Shown here in pieces: positions 25,103-33,427 of a stretch of DNA of 64,000 bases. Numbering within the stretch: the stretch's first letter is position 1; each line of letters opens with the position of its first letter. The DNA lies in the NCBI RefSeq assembly GCF_001982635.1, contig NZ_MKFI01000004.1:117609-181608 (forward strand). The letters run 5' to 3'. The notes below the pieces were generated by a model, which was not told where the DNA came from, did not search any database, and worked only from the letters and a program-made list of their open reading frames with translations. The stretch comes from Bradyrhizobium mercantei (GTDB lineage Bacteria > Pseudomonadota > Alphaproteobacteria > Rhizobiales > Xanthobacteraceae). The position numbers were made by a program, and so were the translations under genes.

Positions 25103-26131
25103 TCAGGTCCGATCGACGTCGTGATAGGCCCGATACCAGGCGACAAATTTGGCAATGCCGTCCTCGATCCGCGTCCGCGGCCGAAAGCCGATGTCGCGCT
25201 CCAGGTCGGAAACATCGGCCGACGTCTCCAGGACATCCCCAGGTTGCATCGGTAGCAACTGCTTTTCGGCTTGCCGGCCGAAGCCCTGCTCGAGCAGCGC
25301 CACCACATGCATCAGTTCTTCCGGCCGGCTGTTGCCGATATTGTAGATTCGCCAGGGCGCCCTGCTCGACCCCGGATCGGGATGCGCTCCCGACCAGTTG
25401 ACGTCGCCCTCGGGCGGACGCCCGATCAAACGCGCCATCGCCTCGACCACGTCGTCGACATAGGTGAAGTCGCGCCGCATGTTGCCGTTGTTGAACAGCT
25501 GGATCGGCGTGCCCCGGGTAATCGCGTCGGCGAACGCATAGAGCGCCATGTCCGGCCGATACCACGTCCCATACACCGTGAAGAATCGCAGCCCGGTCGT
25601 CGGAATGCGATAGAGGTGGCTATAGGAATGGGCGAGCAGCTCGTTGGCCTTCTTGGTCGCGGCGTACAGGCTGACCGGATGATCGACATTGTCGTGGATC
25701 GAGAACGGCAGCTTGGTATTGGCGCCATAGACCGACGATGACGACGCAAACAGCAGATGCTTGCACGCGGTATGCCGGCAGCCCTCGAGGATGTTGAGGA
25801 AGCCCTCCAGATTGGAATCCACATAGGCATGCGGGTTCTGCAGGGAATAGCGCACGCCGGCCTGCGCGGCGAGATGCACCACGACCTCGAAGCGATAGCG
25901 CTCGAACAGCGCTTTCATTCCGGCGCGGTCGGCGAGGTCGAGCTCCAGGAAGGTGAAGCCGCGGTGCTGCTTGAGCAGATCGAGGCGCGCGCGCTTGAGC
26001 GCCGGGTCGTAATAGCTGTTCAGATTGTCGATGCCGATGACCGGCTGCCCTGACCGCAGCAGATGCTCCGCCAGATGGAAGCCGATAAAGCCGGCGCAGC
26101 CCGTGACGAGTAGATTGCCTGCGATCATCAC
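25103..26131 (-). CDS. UDP-glucuronate 4-epimerase (SDR family)
   Basis: 342 residues. The NAD-binding motif is VTGCAGFIGFHLAEHLL, with IGIDNLNSYYDPALKRARL typical of GAE-type epimerases. The catalytic triad is visible: SSSSVYG for the Ser/Thr and YAATKKANE for the Tyr-x3-Lys. FFTVYGTWYRPDMALY is the substrate loop, where most homologues have VYGPWGRPDMA, so Trp-Tyr here is a small departure. The enzyme interconverts UDP-GlcA and UDP-GalA, supplying an acidic sugar for EPS or LPS. ATG 26131 is followed at once by a second ATG at 26128. Confidence 0.9.
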   Translation of the reverse strand: MMIAGNLLVTGCAGFIGFHLAEHLLRSGQPVIGIDNLNSYYDPALKRARLDLLKQHRGFTFLELDLADRAGMKALFERYRFEVVVHLAAQAGVRYSLQNPHAYVDSNLEGFLNILEGCRHTACKHLLFASSSSVYGANTKLPFSIHDNVDHPVSLYAATKKANELLAHSYSHLYRIPTTGLRFFTVYGTWYRPDMALYAFADAITRGTPIQLFNNGNMRRDFTYVDDVVEAMARLIGRPPEGDVNWSGAHPDPGSSRAPWRIYNIGNSRPEELMHVVALLEQGFGRQAEKQLLPMQPGDVLETSADVSDLERDIGFRPRTRIEDGIAKFVAWYRAYHDVDRT

Positions 26132-26229
26132 GTCTTGCCTGTGCCTTTCGCCTTGCGCCGGACCAGGCCGAACACGCCGTCAAATGCCGCCGCAGCGGCC
26201 GCATTCGCGTTCCGGCCGCAAGGCGCGCG

Positions 26230-26646
26230 TCAGTTGCTGGCGGCCGGAGGCTTGTAGTCCGGAAAGCGGCTCAGGACCGCGGCCTTCATGAACTTGAAGT
26301 GCGCGATCTCGGTCGCCAATTCCTTCAGCCGGCGCTGGCCGTTGGAGATTTCGGCGTCAAACAGGTCTTGATGATAGTTGTCAAGCGCCTCGCGTTCCAG
26401 ATATTCGTCGGTGCCGTTGCCCAACGTGACGGCGGCGCGGGCCAGAACGTCGTCGACCCGGCGGCCAAGTCCGGATTGCTCGCTTTCGGCGGCCTGCAAC
26501 GCGGCGTCGATTGCGGCCATGATCGATCCGATCCGGGCGCGATCGGTCTCGGCATCGCGCTCGGCCGAGCGTGCCTTGAAACCTTCCTCGCCACGCCGCG
26601 ACCTGATCAGGTCATGCGCGCGAGCCCGCAAAAACAGCTGAAACAT
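26230..26646 (-). CDS. Helical hypothetical protein
   Basis: 138 residues, mostly charged helix (RSAERDAETDRARIGSIMAA; DDVLARAAVTLGNGTDEYLE), with an ELATEIAHFKFMKAAVLSRF C-terminus. No signal or membrane segment is seen. Long amphipathic stretches suggest a coiled coil. No family recognised. It is 98 bases upstream of the epimerase start on the same strand but may not be co-transcribed. Confidence 0.65.
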   Translation of the reverse strand: MFQLFLRARAHDLIRSRRGEEGFKARSAERDAETDRARIGSIMAAIDAALQAAESEQSGLGRRVDDVLARAAVTLGNGTDEYLEREALDNYHQDLFDAEISNGQRRLKELATEIAHFKFMKAAVLSRFPDYKPPAASN

Positions 26647-26702
26647 CTGTCGGTATCCGGTTCGGGCCCATTCAGGCAGGATAGGACAAAAATCGCCCGG
26701 TC

Positions 26703-26972
26703 TTAGTTAAAAAAGGGTGAATTGCCGGGGTACCCGTCCCTCAGATCGGCCTTCCACTTGATCCAGGCCTTGTCGTGCTTGTCATAGAGTTCGAGCCAGC
26801 GTCCCTCGCCGGCTGACGGCACCAGGTCCGCGCCCTGATCGTCCCGGTCCGCCAGCGAGGAATCCAGCCCCTCGAACTCCGACGTCTCCTCAAGCGTGAG
26901 ACCGACCAGAACGCGCCGGCCGCTGACGTCAGCGACATACCGCCTTGGCGAATGCCCCCTGAGATCACTCAT
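26703..26972 (-). CDS. Small acidic hypothetical protein
   Basis: 89 residues from ATG 26972; a TTG nine bases earlier extends the frame but is less likely. The chain is acidic and hydrophilic, with YVADVSGRRVLVGLTLEET near the start and a Trp-rich end (RWLELYDKHDKAWIKWKADL). No membrane segment. No family recognised. Confidence 0.6.
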   Translation of the reverse strand: MSDLRGHSPRRYVADVSGRRVLVGLTLEETSEFEGLDSSLADRDDQGADLVPSAGEGRWLELYDKHDKAWIKWKADLRDGYPGNSPFFN

Positions 26973-27138
26973 GCTGTGCAAGTTCCCTCACGATCCGCGG
27001 CGCCGGTGACAAGATCCGGCCGGCGCTGGTACGCGAACCCAGACCGCCGCAACGAAACCGAGACAGGATGACCGATTGCATTCCGCCCGCCAACCCCAAC
27101 GCACCACAACATCGCGCTACCTCGATCGAACTAGCCCG

Positions 27139-27336
27139 CTAGAACGCGCGGCGCATGTGGCCGAACGCGCTGACCGGCTGGTCTCGTCGCGACGATCTGG
27201 CGGCTGACGGCGCCACATAGGGCGCATAGATCCGATATTGCGCGCGGCGCCTGTGCGAGCGCCACGAGCGCGCGGCGAAGCCGGAGAAGAAGCCAGCGAC
27301 GAATGCCGCCGCGAGAATGAGAACAGGAGAAAGCAT
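27139..27336 (-). CDS. Small single-pass membrane protein
   Basis: 65 residues from ATG 27336. One N-terminal hydrophobic helix (LSPVLILAAAFVAGFFSGFA) is followed by a strongly basic segment (SWRSHRRRAQYR) and a short tail. The upstream ribosome-binding site is weak. A palindrome ATGTTA-T-TAACAT lies 24 bases before the start. Function unknown. Confidence 0.5.
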   Translation of the reverse strand: MLSPVLILAAAFVAGFFSGFAARSWRSHRRRAQYRIYAPYVAPSAARSSRRDQPVSAFGHMRRAF

Positions 27337-27359
27337 CACAGTCGTCCACGTTCGCCCCG

Positions 27360-27372
27360 ATGTTATTAACAT
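27360..27372. promoter_or_regulatory. Palindrome ATGTTATTAACAT
   Basis: An exact 13-base palindrome with a central T, 24 bases upstream of the small membrane protein start. It is followed by TCGG, so that TTAACATTCG is shared with the palindrome before the initiating transferase (21815-21824). Candidate operator. Confidence 0.4.
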
Positions 27373-27496
27373 TCGGAGTTGTGACGACATCATGATTGGG
27401 CGCGCCGAAAGATTGTTCAGCCGCTGGAATTTTTGTGCAATCGAACGGCGCAACAATGATCAGGCGCCAACTATGGTTGTTCTCGCGCGAGAAACC

Positions 27497-27655
27497 TCAC
27501 GAGAACCACCAGAGCATGAATTTCAGGAACATCGAACTGAGAAGATAAATCCATCCCGCCATCGCCAGAACCGTCAGTCCGACGAAGACGCCTGATGCAC
27601 TTTTCTCCTTGAGGCGCATCAACAACGAGTTTTTTTCTTCTTGCCGATACAACAT
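27497..27655 (-). CDS. Very small membrane protein (52 residues)
   Basis: A complete frame from ATG 27655 to TGA 27497, too short for usual ORF cut-offs. The N-terminus is charged (MLYRQEEKNSLLMRLKEKSA) and is followed by one strong membrane helix (GVFVGLTVLAMAGWIYLL) and an aromatic, hydrophobic end (FLKFMLWWFS). The charged-then-hydrophobic layout is typical of small inner-membrane proteins with the N-terminus inside. The ribosome-binding site (GAGCTTGAG) is very close to the ATG; an internal ATG at 27619 is an alternative. Unknown function. Confidence 0.5.
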   Translation of the reverse strand: MLYRQEEKNSLLMRLKEKSASGVFVGLTVLAMAGWIYLLSSMFLKFMLWWFS

Positions 27656-28200
27656 CTCAAGCTCAGGACGAATCTGATTGAAACCAGCTAGCAGTCAATT
27701 TCGATGATCTCGTGACGCACGACGTCAGCAATTCGCTCCGCGCATCACGGATCATCATTGCAAAATCTCGTGAAGCCGCGCGAAGTCGCTCAAAGAAATC
27801 GTGGCTCGAGAAAATTTCTTGCCGAGGACAATTGTCCAGAGAATTCCCAGCTTAAAATTCTTGGCTCAAAATTCTTGGCCAAAATTCTTGGCCAAAATTC
27901 TCGGCTCAAGAAAAATTCTACTCGACGCGATCCGCGAGTTGACTTCAGCGATTGTCGCGGTCACGCGCCGGAATTTTCACCTGCATGATGTTCCTGCATG
28001 ATGTTCCGCCCGACGCTGCAGTGAGCAACGTCCATCAGGACGATCGCGCAACAGGGCCGTGCGGTACGCGATCGGCCGCGGCCGGAAGCAGGCGTGATCG
28101 ACCGCACCCATCCTCGCCAAGCGAGTCGGCCGTTCTCTCCCCTGCTTCTCAATTTAACAATGAGCACCGCGCACGCCGGAAACCAAACGGCCGCGGCGCG
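27656..28200. other. 545-base region holding a degenerate tandem repeat, no gene
   Basis: No supported coding frame. The central part contains the AAAATTCTTGG repeat listed separately, and a duplicated 13-base unit CCTGCATGATGTT near 27979-28004. AT content rises around the repeat. Possible leftover of minisatellite expansion. Confidence 0.5.
27854..27920. repeat. Degenerate tandem repeat, unit AAAATTCTTGGC(T)C
   Basis: Four units of 13-14 bases in a row (AAAATTCTTGGCTC, AAAATTCTTGGCC twice, AAAATTCTCGGCTC) and then a partial AAAATTCT after a short interruption. Unit 5' parts are AT-rich and 3' parts GC-rich. Similar fragments (GAAAATTTCTTGCC) lie just upstream, so the array was probably longer and is decaying. 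Confidence 0.75.
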
Positions 28201-28353
28201 CTAGACGCGGAAGAACGCGAACCAGATGATGCCGAGGATCAGGACCGCAAGCCCTGTCGAGGCGGTGAGCAGCGCGAGAACCGAAGGTCCGGGCTCCGCC
28301 TGGCGCGCCTCGGTCGGGCTTTCGATGATTTGACCGTGTCGTTCTGTTGCCAT
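28201..28353 (-). CDS. Small single-pass membrane protein (50 residues)
   Basis: A complete frame from ATG 28353, with AGAGGT six bases upstream, to TAG 28201. The N-terminal half is polar (ATERHGQIIESPTEARQ), and a single C-terminal helix follows (SVLALLTASTGLAVLILGII, then WFAFFRV). The good start signal makes this a real gene. It is divergent from the Ku gene at 28600. Function unknown. Confidence 0.7.
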   Translation of the reverse strand: MATERHGQIIESPTEARQAEPGPSVLALLTASTGLAVLILGIIWFAFFRV

Positions 28354-28599
28354 GGCGACCTCTTTGCTTAAGTGCCTGTAATTCCGGCGATTGCCGCTCC
28401 CCCTTCGAAAGGCCAACGCGGGATCCGGAGCGATGTTCCGAGCCGTTTGACGGCCGCCCGACGGCGCCGCGTCAAACGGGCGCAGGGCTGGGGCCACGGT
28501 TAACGCCGTTACGAGATTCACCGGGCCGTGTTGTTTCAAACCGGGGTTCCCGGTGTTATCCTTGACCGTTCCGTCGGTTGCGTAATCGGAGTTTTCCCT

Positions 28600-29577
28600 A
28601 TGGCCCCCCGCGCCAACTGGAAGGGCTTTTTGCGCCTTTCGCTCGTGACCTGCCCGGTTGCCCTGTACCCGGCGACTTCGGATACCGAAAAGGTCTCCTT
28701 CAACCAGATCAACCGCAAGACCGGCCACCGGATCAAATACGCCAAGGTCGATGCGGAGACCGGCGAGGAAGTCTCCACCGAAGACATCATGAAGGGCTAC
28801 AAGGTCGACACCGACACCTACATCGAAGTCACCAAGGAAGAGCTCGACGACATCGCGCTGGATTCGACCCGGACCATCGAGATCGACGAATTCGTGCCGC
28901 GCAGCGAGATCGACAGCCGCTATCTGATTCGCCCCTATTATCTCGTTCCCGACGGCAAGGTCGGCCACGATGCTTTCGCGGTGATCCGCGAGACCATCCG
29001 CAGCCTGAACAAGGTCGCGATCGGCCGCGTTGTGCTGACCAACCGCGAGCACATCATCGCGCTCGAGCCGCTCGACAACGGGCTCATGGGCACGCTGTTG
29101 CGCTATCCCTATGAGGTGCGCAGCGAGAAGGAATATTTCGACGACATCCAGGATGTGAAGATCACCAAGGATATGCTCGATCTCGCCAAGCACATCGTCG
29201 AGCAGAAGTCCGCTGACTTCGATCCGGAAGAGTTCGAGGACCGCTACGAGCAGGCGCTGATCGACCTGATCAACCAGAAGCGCAACGGCATCAAGATCGC
29301 GAAGCCCGCGGCGAAGACCAGCGGCAACGTCATCAACCTGATGGACGCGCTGAAGAAGAGCCTCGCCAACGAGAAGCAGGCTGCTCCCGCCAAAGCCGAG
29401 GCCAAGGCCGCGAAGGGCAAGAAGCCGAAGAAGCGCATCGAGGGCCAGCGCGAGATGCTGCTGCCGATCTCGGGCAGCGGCAAGCGCGAGCCGAAGGAAG
29501 CCGTCAAGCCGGAGCCGAAAAAGGCCGAGAAGGCAACGCGCGCCCAGGGCACCGCGGCGCGCAAGAAGGCGGGCTGA
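28600..29577 (+). CDS. ku: Ku protein (non-homologous end joining)
   Basis: 325 residues. The bacterial Ku core is clear: MAPRANWKGFLRLSLVTCPV at the start, then NQINRKTGHRIKYAKVDAET, VPRSEIDSRYLIRPYYLVPD and YEVRSEKEYF. The core ends near residue 255. After it comes a long Lys/Ala-rich tail (KAEAKAAKGKKPKKR and further), which in bacterial Ku proteins binds DNA and helps recruit the ligase LigD. The homodimer encircles broken DNA ends. ATG 28600 was chosen over the open frame from 28528 because the Ku core starts there. No LigD gene lies in this window. Confidence 0.96.
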   Translation: MAPRANWKGFLRLSLVTCPVALYPATSDTEKVSFNQINRKTGHRIKYAKVDAETGEEVSTEDIMKGYKVDTDTYIEVTKEELDDIALDSTRTIEIDEFVPRSEIDSRYLIRPYYLVPDGKVGHDAFAVIRETIRSLNKVAIGRVVLTNREHIIALEPLDNGLMGTLLRYPYEVRSEKEYFDDIQDVKITKDMLDLAKHIVEQKSADFDPEEFEDRYEQALIDLINQKRNGIKIAKPAAKTSGNVINLMDALKKSLANEKQAAPAKAEAKAAKGKKPKKRIEGQREMLLPISGSGKREPKEAVKPEPKKAEKATRAQGTAARKKAG

Positions 29578-29616
29578 GGACGCAGCGCGGCGATGGTCGG
29601 ATGACTCCGAGCCGAG

Positions 29617-29844
29617 ATGCCCTGGTCGACGCCGTTTGACGAGCCGATCGCGCTGCATCGCGGCGGCACGCTGGTGACGCTGCAGCAGGCCGCCGACTAC
29701 ATCATGAAGCTATCGGATGACGCCCAGCAGGAGGCGCGCTGGCAGATCGCGGTCGAGCATCTGATCAACGCGGCGGAAACCGGCGGCGGCTGGCTGATGT
29801 TCGCGCGCATCGCGATGCTGCGCGCGCTGAACGGAGACGGCTGA
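29617..29844 (+). CDS. Small hypothetical protein downstream of ku
   Basis: 75 residues from ATG 29617, 39 bases after the ku stop. It contains a helical, negatively charged middle (LQQAADYIMKLSDDAQQEAR) and a hydrophobic end (LMFARIAMLRALNGDG). The frame and codon use look genuine. No family recognised. Co-transcription with ku is likely from the spacing, but a role in repair is only a possibility. Confidence 0.7.
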   Translation: MPWSTPFDEPIALHRGGTLVTLQQAADYIMKLSDDAQQEARWQIAVEHLINAAETGGGWLMFARIAMLRALNGDG

Positions 29845-29881
29845 ATCCGGAAAGAGAGGTGTGCAGCGTTTCGGCCAGCGC

Positions 29882-30046
29882 CTACTTGAACGCCGAACTG
29901 ACGGCATTGAACTGGCCGCTCACGCTGGTGCCGATGCCCTTGACGGCCGCGACGATCACGATGCTGATGCCGCCGGCGATGATGGCGTATTCGATCGCCG
30001 TCGCGCCGACCTCATCACGCAGAAATCTTGCAAACAACGCGCGCAT
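29882..30046 (-). CDS. Flp-family type IVb pilin
   Basis: 54 residues from ATG 30046, preceded by AGGAG. The short basic leader (MRALFARFLRDEVG) is followed by the Flp/PilA core ATAIEYAIIAGGISIVIVAA, which includes the conserved Glu-Tyr and a hydrophobic assembly helix, then GIGTSVSGQFNAV. Prepilin peptidase would cut after the Gly before ATAIEY. It forms tight-adherence (Tad) pilus fibres in Caulobacter and relatives. No cpa/tad assembly genes are in the window, so it depends on a distant cluster. Confidence 0.88.
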   Translation of the reverse strand: MRALFARFLRDEVGATAIEYAIIAGGISIVIVAAVKGIGTSVSGQFNAVSSAFK

Positions 30047-30369
30047 GAAAAGCTCCTGTCCGACGCCCGCGGCTTTTTCTCCCGCGCCGTAGCAATATGC
30101 CAGCAAAACTAGGCCACATTGGTTGACGGCCCATTGAGGGACAGGATGAACGATCGCTTAAGGGTTGCAGAGAAACTCCCTGCTAGTTTTGCCTGCATCC
30201 TGACCTCGCGCTGCGAGGCGGCCTGCCACGAACGGGCGTAAACGCATATCAGGACTACCTGATCCGGCCCGCAGCTCGGCTTTACCGGCCAGCGGAATCC
30301 TGTTCCTTTATCGGACAGGACGACAACGAGGCCGGAGCGAACCGGCCGCATCCAAAGGGAGTGACCGTC
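30047..30369. other. 323-base intergenic region
   Basis: It separates the pilin gene from the divergent ThDP-enzyme gene. It must hold both promoters. No operator, terminator or small gene can be supported. The plus-strand end carries AAAGGGAG, the ribosome-binding site of the gene at 30370. Confidence 0.5.
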
Positions 30370-32004
30370 ATGAAGCTCGGCACCGCGATCGCGGAAATCA
30401 TGAAGCGCGAGGGGATCGAAATCCTCACGGGCTACCCGGTCAACCACCTGATCGAATACGCCGCCGCCGCCGATATCCGCCCCGTGATGGTGCGCCAGGA
30501 GCGCATCGGCGTGCACATGGCGGACGCCATCTCCCGCGTCACCTCGGGCGAGAAGATCGGCGCGTTCTGCATGCAGCACGGCCCGGGCGCCGAGAACGCG
30601 ATGGGCGGCGTCGCACAATGCTACGGCGAATCCGTCCCCGTGCTGGTGCTGCCGATGGGTTATGCGCGGCGGCTCGCCAACGTCGATCCGAACTTCAATT
30701 CCAGCCAGGCGATGAAGGCGTTCTCCAAATCCTCGGAGCCGATCAACATCGCAGCCGAAGTCTGCAACATCTTCCGCCGAGCCTTCACCAAGTTGAAGAA
30801 CGGCCGCGGCGGCCCTGTGATCGTCGAGATCCCCGCCGACATGTGGAACGAGGAGGTGCCGGAGCCGCTCAACTACACGCCGGTGCTGCGCACCCGCTAC
30901 GGCGCCGACCCCGTTCACATCAAGGAGACCGCCGCCCTGCTCGTCAACGCCAAGCGTCCGGTGATCTATGCCGGCCAGGGCGTGCACTATGCGAAAGCCT
31001 GGCCGCAGCTGAAGCGGCTCGCCGAGCGGCTCGCGATCCCCGTCACCACGAGCCTCGGCGGCAAGTCGTCCTTCCCGGAGACGCATCCGCTGTCGCTCGG
31101 CTCCGGCGGCCTCGCGGTGCCCCGCGCGGTGCCGAAATTCCTCGCTGAGGCCGACGTGATCTTCGGCATCGGCTGCTCGTTCACCGAGACCTCGTTCGGA
31201 ATCGCGATGCCGAAGGGCAAGACCATCATCCATTCGACGCTCGATCCGAACCACATCAACAAGGACGTCGAGGCCAAGGTCGGCCTCGTCGGCGACGCCG
31301 GCCTCGTGCTCGACGCGCTGCTGGAGGAGATCGGCAAGACCGTGACCTCGGACCGCAACGCGAGCGCAGTCGCGGAGGAGATTGCAGCCTCCCATAAGGA
31401 ATGGCTCGCCAAGTGGATGCCGAAGCTGACGCACAACGAGGCGCCGCTCAATCCCTACCGCGTGCTATGGGATCTGCAGCACACCGTCGACATCCACAAC
31501 ACCATCATCACCCACGACGCCGGCAGCCCGCGCGACCAACTGTCGCCATTCTGGAAGTCGGTCGAGCCGCTGTCCTATATCGGCTGGGGCAAGACCACGC
31601 AGCTCGGCTATGGTCTCGGCCTTGCGATGGGCGCCAAACTGGCAAAACCCGACAAGCTCTGCATCAACGTCTGGGGCGACGCCGCGATCGGCTTCACGGG
31701 GATGGATTTCGAGACCGCGGTGCGCGAGCGGATTCCGATCATGTCGATCCTGCTCAACAATTTCTCGATGGCGATCGAATTGAAGGTGATGCCGATCTCG
31801 ACCGAGAAGTACCGTTCGACCGACATCTCCGGCGATTACGCCGCGATGGCCCGCGCCTTCGGCGGCTACGGCGAGCGGGTGACGAAACCCGAAGACATCA
31901 TCCCCGCGATCAAGCGCGGCATCCAGAAGACCAGGGAAGGCATCCCGGTGCTGCTGGAATTCATCACCAGCAAGGAGACCGAGGTGTCGCGGCCGGGGAC
32001 GTGA
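30370..32004 (+). CDS. ThDP-dependent enzyme of the acetolactate synthase family
   Basis: 544 residues from ATG 30370. A GTG at 30361 extends the frame but touches the AGGGAG ribosome-binding site. The N-terminal domain has IEILTGYPVNHLIEYAAAAD and RQERIGVHMADAISRVTSGE, where the Glu of RQER corresponds to the catalytic Glu that activates ThDP. HGPGAENAMGG and PVIVEIPADMW are family marks. The C-terminal ThDP/Mg motif is WGDAAIGFTGMDFETAVRE followed by SILLNNFSMA (GD to NN). Acetolactate synthase, oxalyl-CoA decarboxylase-like or sulfoacetaldehyde-type activities are possible, and the sequence does not decide. Confidence 0.85.
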   Translation: MKLGTAIAEIMKREGIEILTGYPVNHLIEYAAAADIRPVMVRQERIGVHMADAISRVTSGEKIGAFCMQHGPGAENAMGGVAQCYGESVPVLVLPMGYARRLANVDPNFNSSQAMKAFSKSSEPINIAAEVCNIFRRAFTKLKNGRGGPVIVEIPADMWNEEVPEPLNYTPVLRTRYGADPVHIKETAALLVNAKRPVIYAGQGVHYAKAWPQLKRLAERLAIPVTTSLGGKSSFPETHPLSLGSGGLAVPRAVPKFLAEADVIFGIGCSFTETSFGIAMPKGKTIIHSTLDPNHINKDVEAKVGLVGDAGLVLDALLEEIGKTVTSDRNASAVAEEIAASHKEWLAKWMPKLTHNEAPLNPYRVLWDLQHTVDIHNTIITHDAGSPRDQLSPFWKSVEPLSYIGWGKTTQLGYGLGLAMGAKLAKPDKLCINVWGDAAIGFTGMDFETAVRERIPIMSILLNNFSMAIELKVMPISTEKYRSTDISGDYAAMARAFGGYGERVTKPEDIIPAIKRGIQKTREGIPVLLEFITSKETEVSRPGT

Positions 32005-32086
32005 TGGCACCTCACACGCCCTCACCCACTTGATTTGACCTCGCCTGCGCGGGCAAGCTCCCTCCGGTGCAACATCGGAGGGAGAG

Positions 32087-33301
32087 ATGGCGCGCATCCT
32101 GGTGCTGGGGGCCGGCTTTGCCGGACTGTGGGCCGCGCTCGGCGCCGCCCGCAAGCGCGACGAGATCGGCGCGCGGGCGGCTGATGTCGAGATCATGGTG
32201 GTCGATCGCAACGCCTATCACAACATCCGGGTGCGCAATTACGAGGTCGATCTCGGCAACGTCGCGTTACCGCTCAAGGAAATGCTTGATCCGGTCGGTG
32301 TCAGGCACATGGTGGCTGAGGTCGCGGCGATTGATCCCGCGAAGCGCGAGGTCGTGGTCAGGACAGGCGCAGGTTCGGAGACGCTGATCTACGACCGGCT
32401 TGTGCTGACCACCGGCAGCGCGCTGGTGCGGCCCGCCATCCCGGGCCTTGCCGACCATGGCTTCGACGTCGACACTTACCAGTCGGCGATGCGGCTCGAC
32501 ACACATCTGGCGGCGCTCGGCAAAGCGCCGCCATCGGACGCGCGTTCGACGGTGGCGGTGGTCGGCGCGGGGTTCACCGGGATCGAGGTCGCGGCCGAGA
32601 TGCCGGCCAAGCTCGCGCATGCCGGCATCACCGGCGATCACCGCGTCATCCTGATCGACCCCAATCCCGTGGTCGGCGCGACGTTTGGAGCGCATGGCCG
32701 CCCCGTCATCAACGAGGCGCTGGCCGCGCTCGGCGTCGAGACCCGGCTCAACGTCAGGGTCAGCGCCGTCGGCGCCGACAGCATCACGTTAAGCTCGGGC
32801 GAGATCATTCCGGCGGCGACCGTGGTGTGGTGCGGCGGCATGCACGCGAGCCCCCTCGCCGCCATGCTGCCGGCCGAGCGCGACGGACTCGGCCGCCTCG
32901 CGGTGGATCATTTCATGCGCGTTGAAGGTCTCCCCGGCGTGTTTGCCGCCGGCGATGTCGCCGCCTGCCTGATCGACGGCGAGCATCCGACCGTGATGTC
33001 CTGCCAGTTCGCGCGGCCGATGGGCCGCTTTGCCGGGCACAATGTGGTCGCGGAGCTCTACGGCGAAAATCTGCTGCCGCTCAATATCGACTGGTATGTG
33101 ACGGTGCTCGATCTCGGCGCCTGGGGCGCGCTCTATACCACCGGCTGGGATCGCGAGGTGCACACCACGGGCGCCGCAGCCAAAGTCACGAAGCAGACCA
33201 TCAACCAGCAGCGCATCTATCCGCCACGCAATGGTGACCGCGCCGCGTTGCTGGCGGCGGCAGCACCGACGATCCAGGCGGCGCCGCCGACGCGCAAGTG
33301 A
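32087..33301 (+). CDS. NDH-2-like FAD/NAD(P)-dependent oxidoreductase
   Basis: 404 residues. FAD-binding GxGxxG is at the start (ILVLGAGFAGLWAALGAARK). NAD(P)-binding GxGxxG follows in the middle (VAVVGAGFTGIEVAAEMPAK). The second FAD contact is GVFAAGDVAACLIDG near residue 285-300. The layout is that of type II NADH dehydrogenases and related pyridine nucleotide-disulphide reductases, which pass electrons from NADH to quinone or other acceptors at the inner membrane. No obvious membrane helix. Start ATG 32087 follows GGAGGGAGAG. It lies 82 bases downstream of the ThDP gene and may share its transcript. Confidence 0.85.
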   Translation: MARILVLGAGFAGLWAALGAARKRDEIGARAADVEIMVVDRNAYHNIRVRNYEVDLGNVALPLKEMLDPVGVRHMVAEVAAIDPAKREVVVRTGAGSETLIYDRLVLTTGSALVRPAIPGLADHGFDVDTYQSAMRLDTHLAALGKAPPSDARSTVAVVGAGFTGIEVAAEMPAKLAHAGITGDHRVILIDPNPVVGATFGAHGRPVINEALAALGVETRLNVRVSAVGADSITLSSGEIIPAATVVWCGGMHASPLAAMLPAERDGLGRLAVDHFMRVEGLPGVFAAGDVAACLIDGEHPTVMSCQFARPMGRFAGHNVVAELYGENLLPLNIDWYVTVLDLGAWGALYTTGWDREVHTTGAAAKVTKQTINQQRIYPPRNGDRAALLAAAAPTIQAAPPTRK

Positions 33302-33322
33302 CGAAAAGCGGCAGTCTTCACG

Positions 33323-33408
33323 CCGTCATTGCGAGGAGCGAAGCGACGAAGCAATCCATCTATCCCCGTGTGGAGAAATGGATTGCTTCGCTTCGCTCGC
33401 AATGACGG
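33323..33408. repeat. Dispersed 86-base hairpin repeat, copy 1
   Basis: The element begins CCGTCATTGCGAG and ends CTCGCAATGACGG. The arms are largely complementary (ATTGCTTCG / CGAAGCAAT in the inner part) around a short loop. It starts 22 bases after the stop of the oxidoreductase gene and separates it from the convergent binding-protein gene. A second, same-length copy lies at 53617. Likely a REP-like or bidirectional terminator element; not a CRISPR. Confidence 0.85.
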
Positions 33409-33427
33409 TGCTGTTCGGACGCTACTG

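Noticed and set aside
27854..27920. CRISPR-like spacing of a short repeat
   Set aside because: Units are 13-14 bases and directly adjacent with no unique spacers, so it is a tandem repeat.
28201..29658. 485-codon minus-strand frame spanning ku
   Set aside because: Only its last 50 codons (28201-28353), which have their own start and ribosome-binding site, are kept. The rest is antisense to ku.
30361..30369. GTG at 30361 as start of the ThDP enzyme
   Set aside because: It touches the AGGGAG ribosome-binding site; ATG 30370 has normal spacing.
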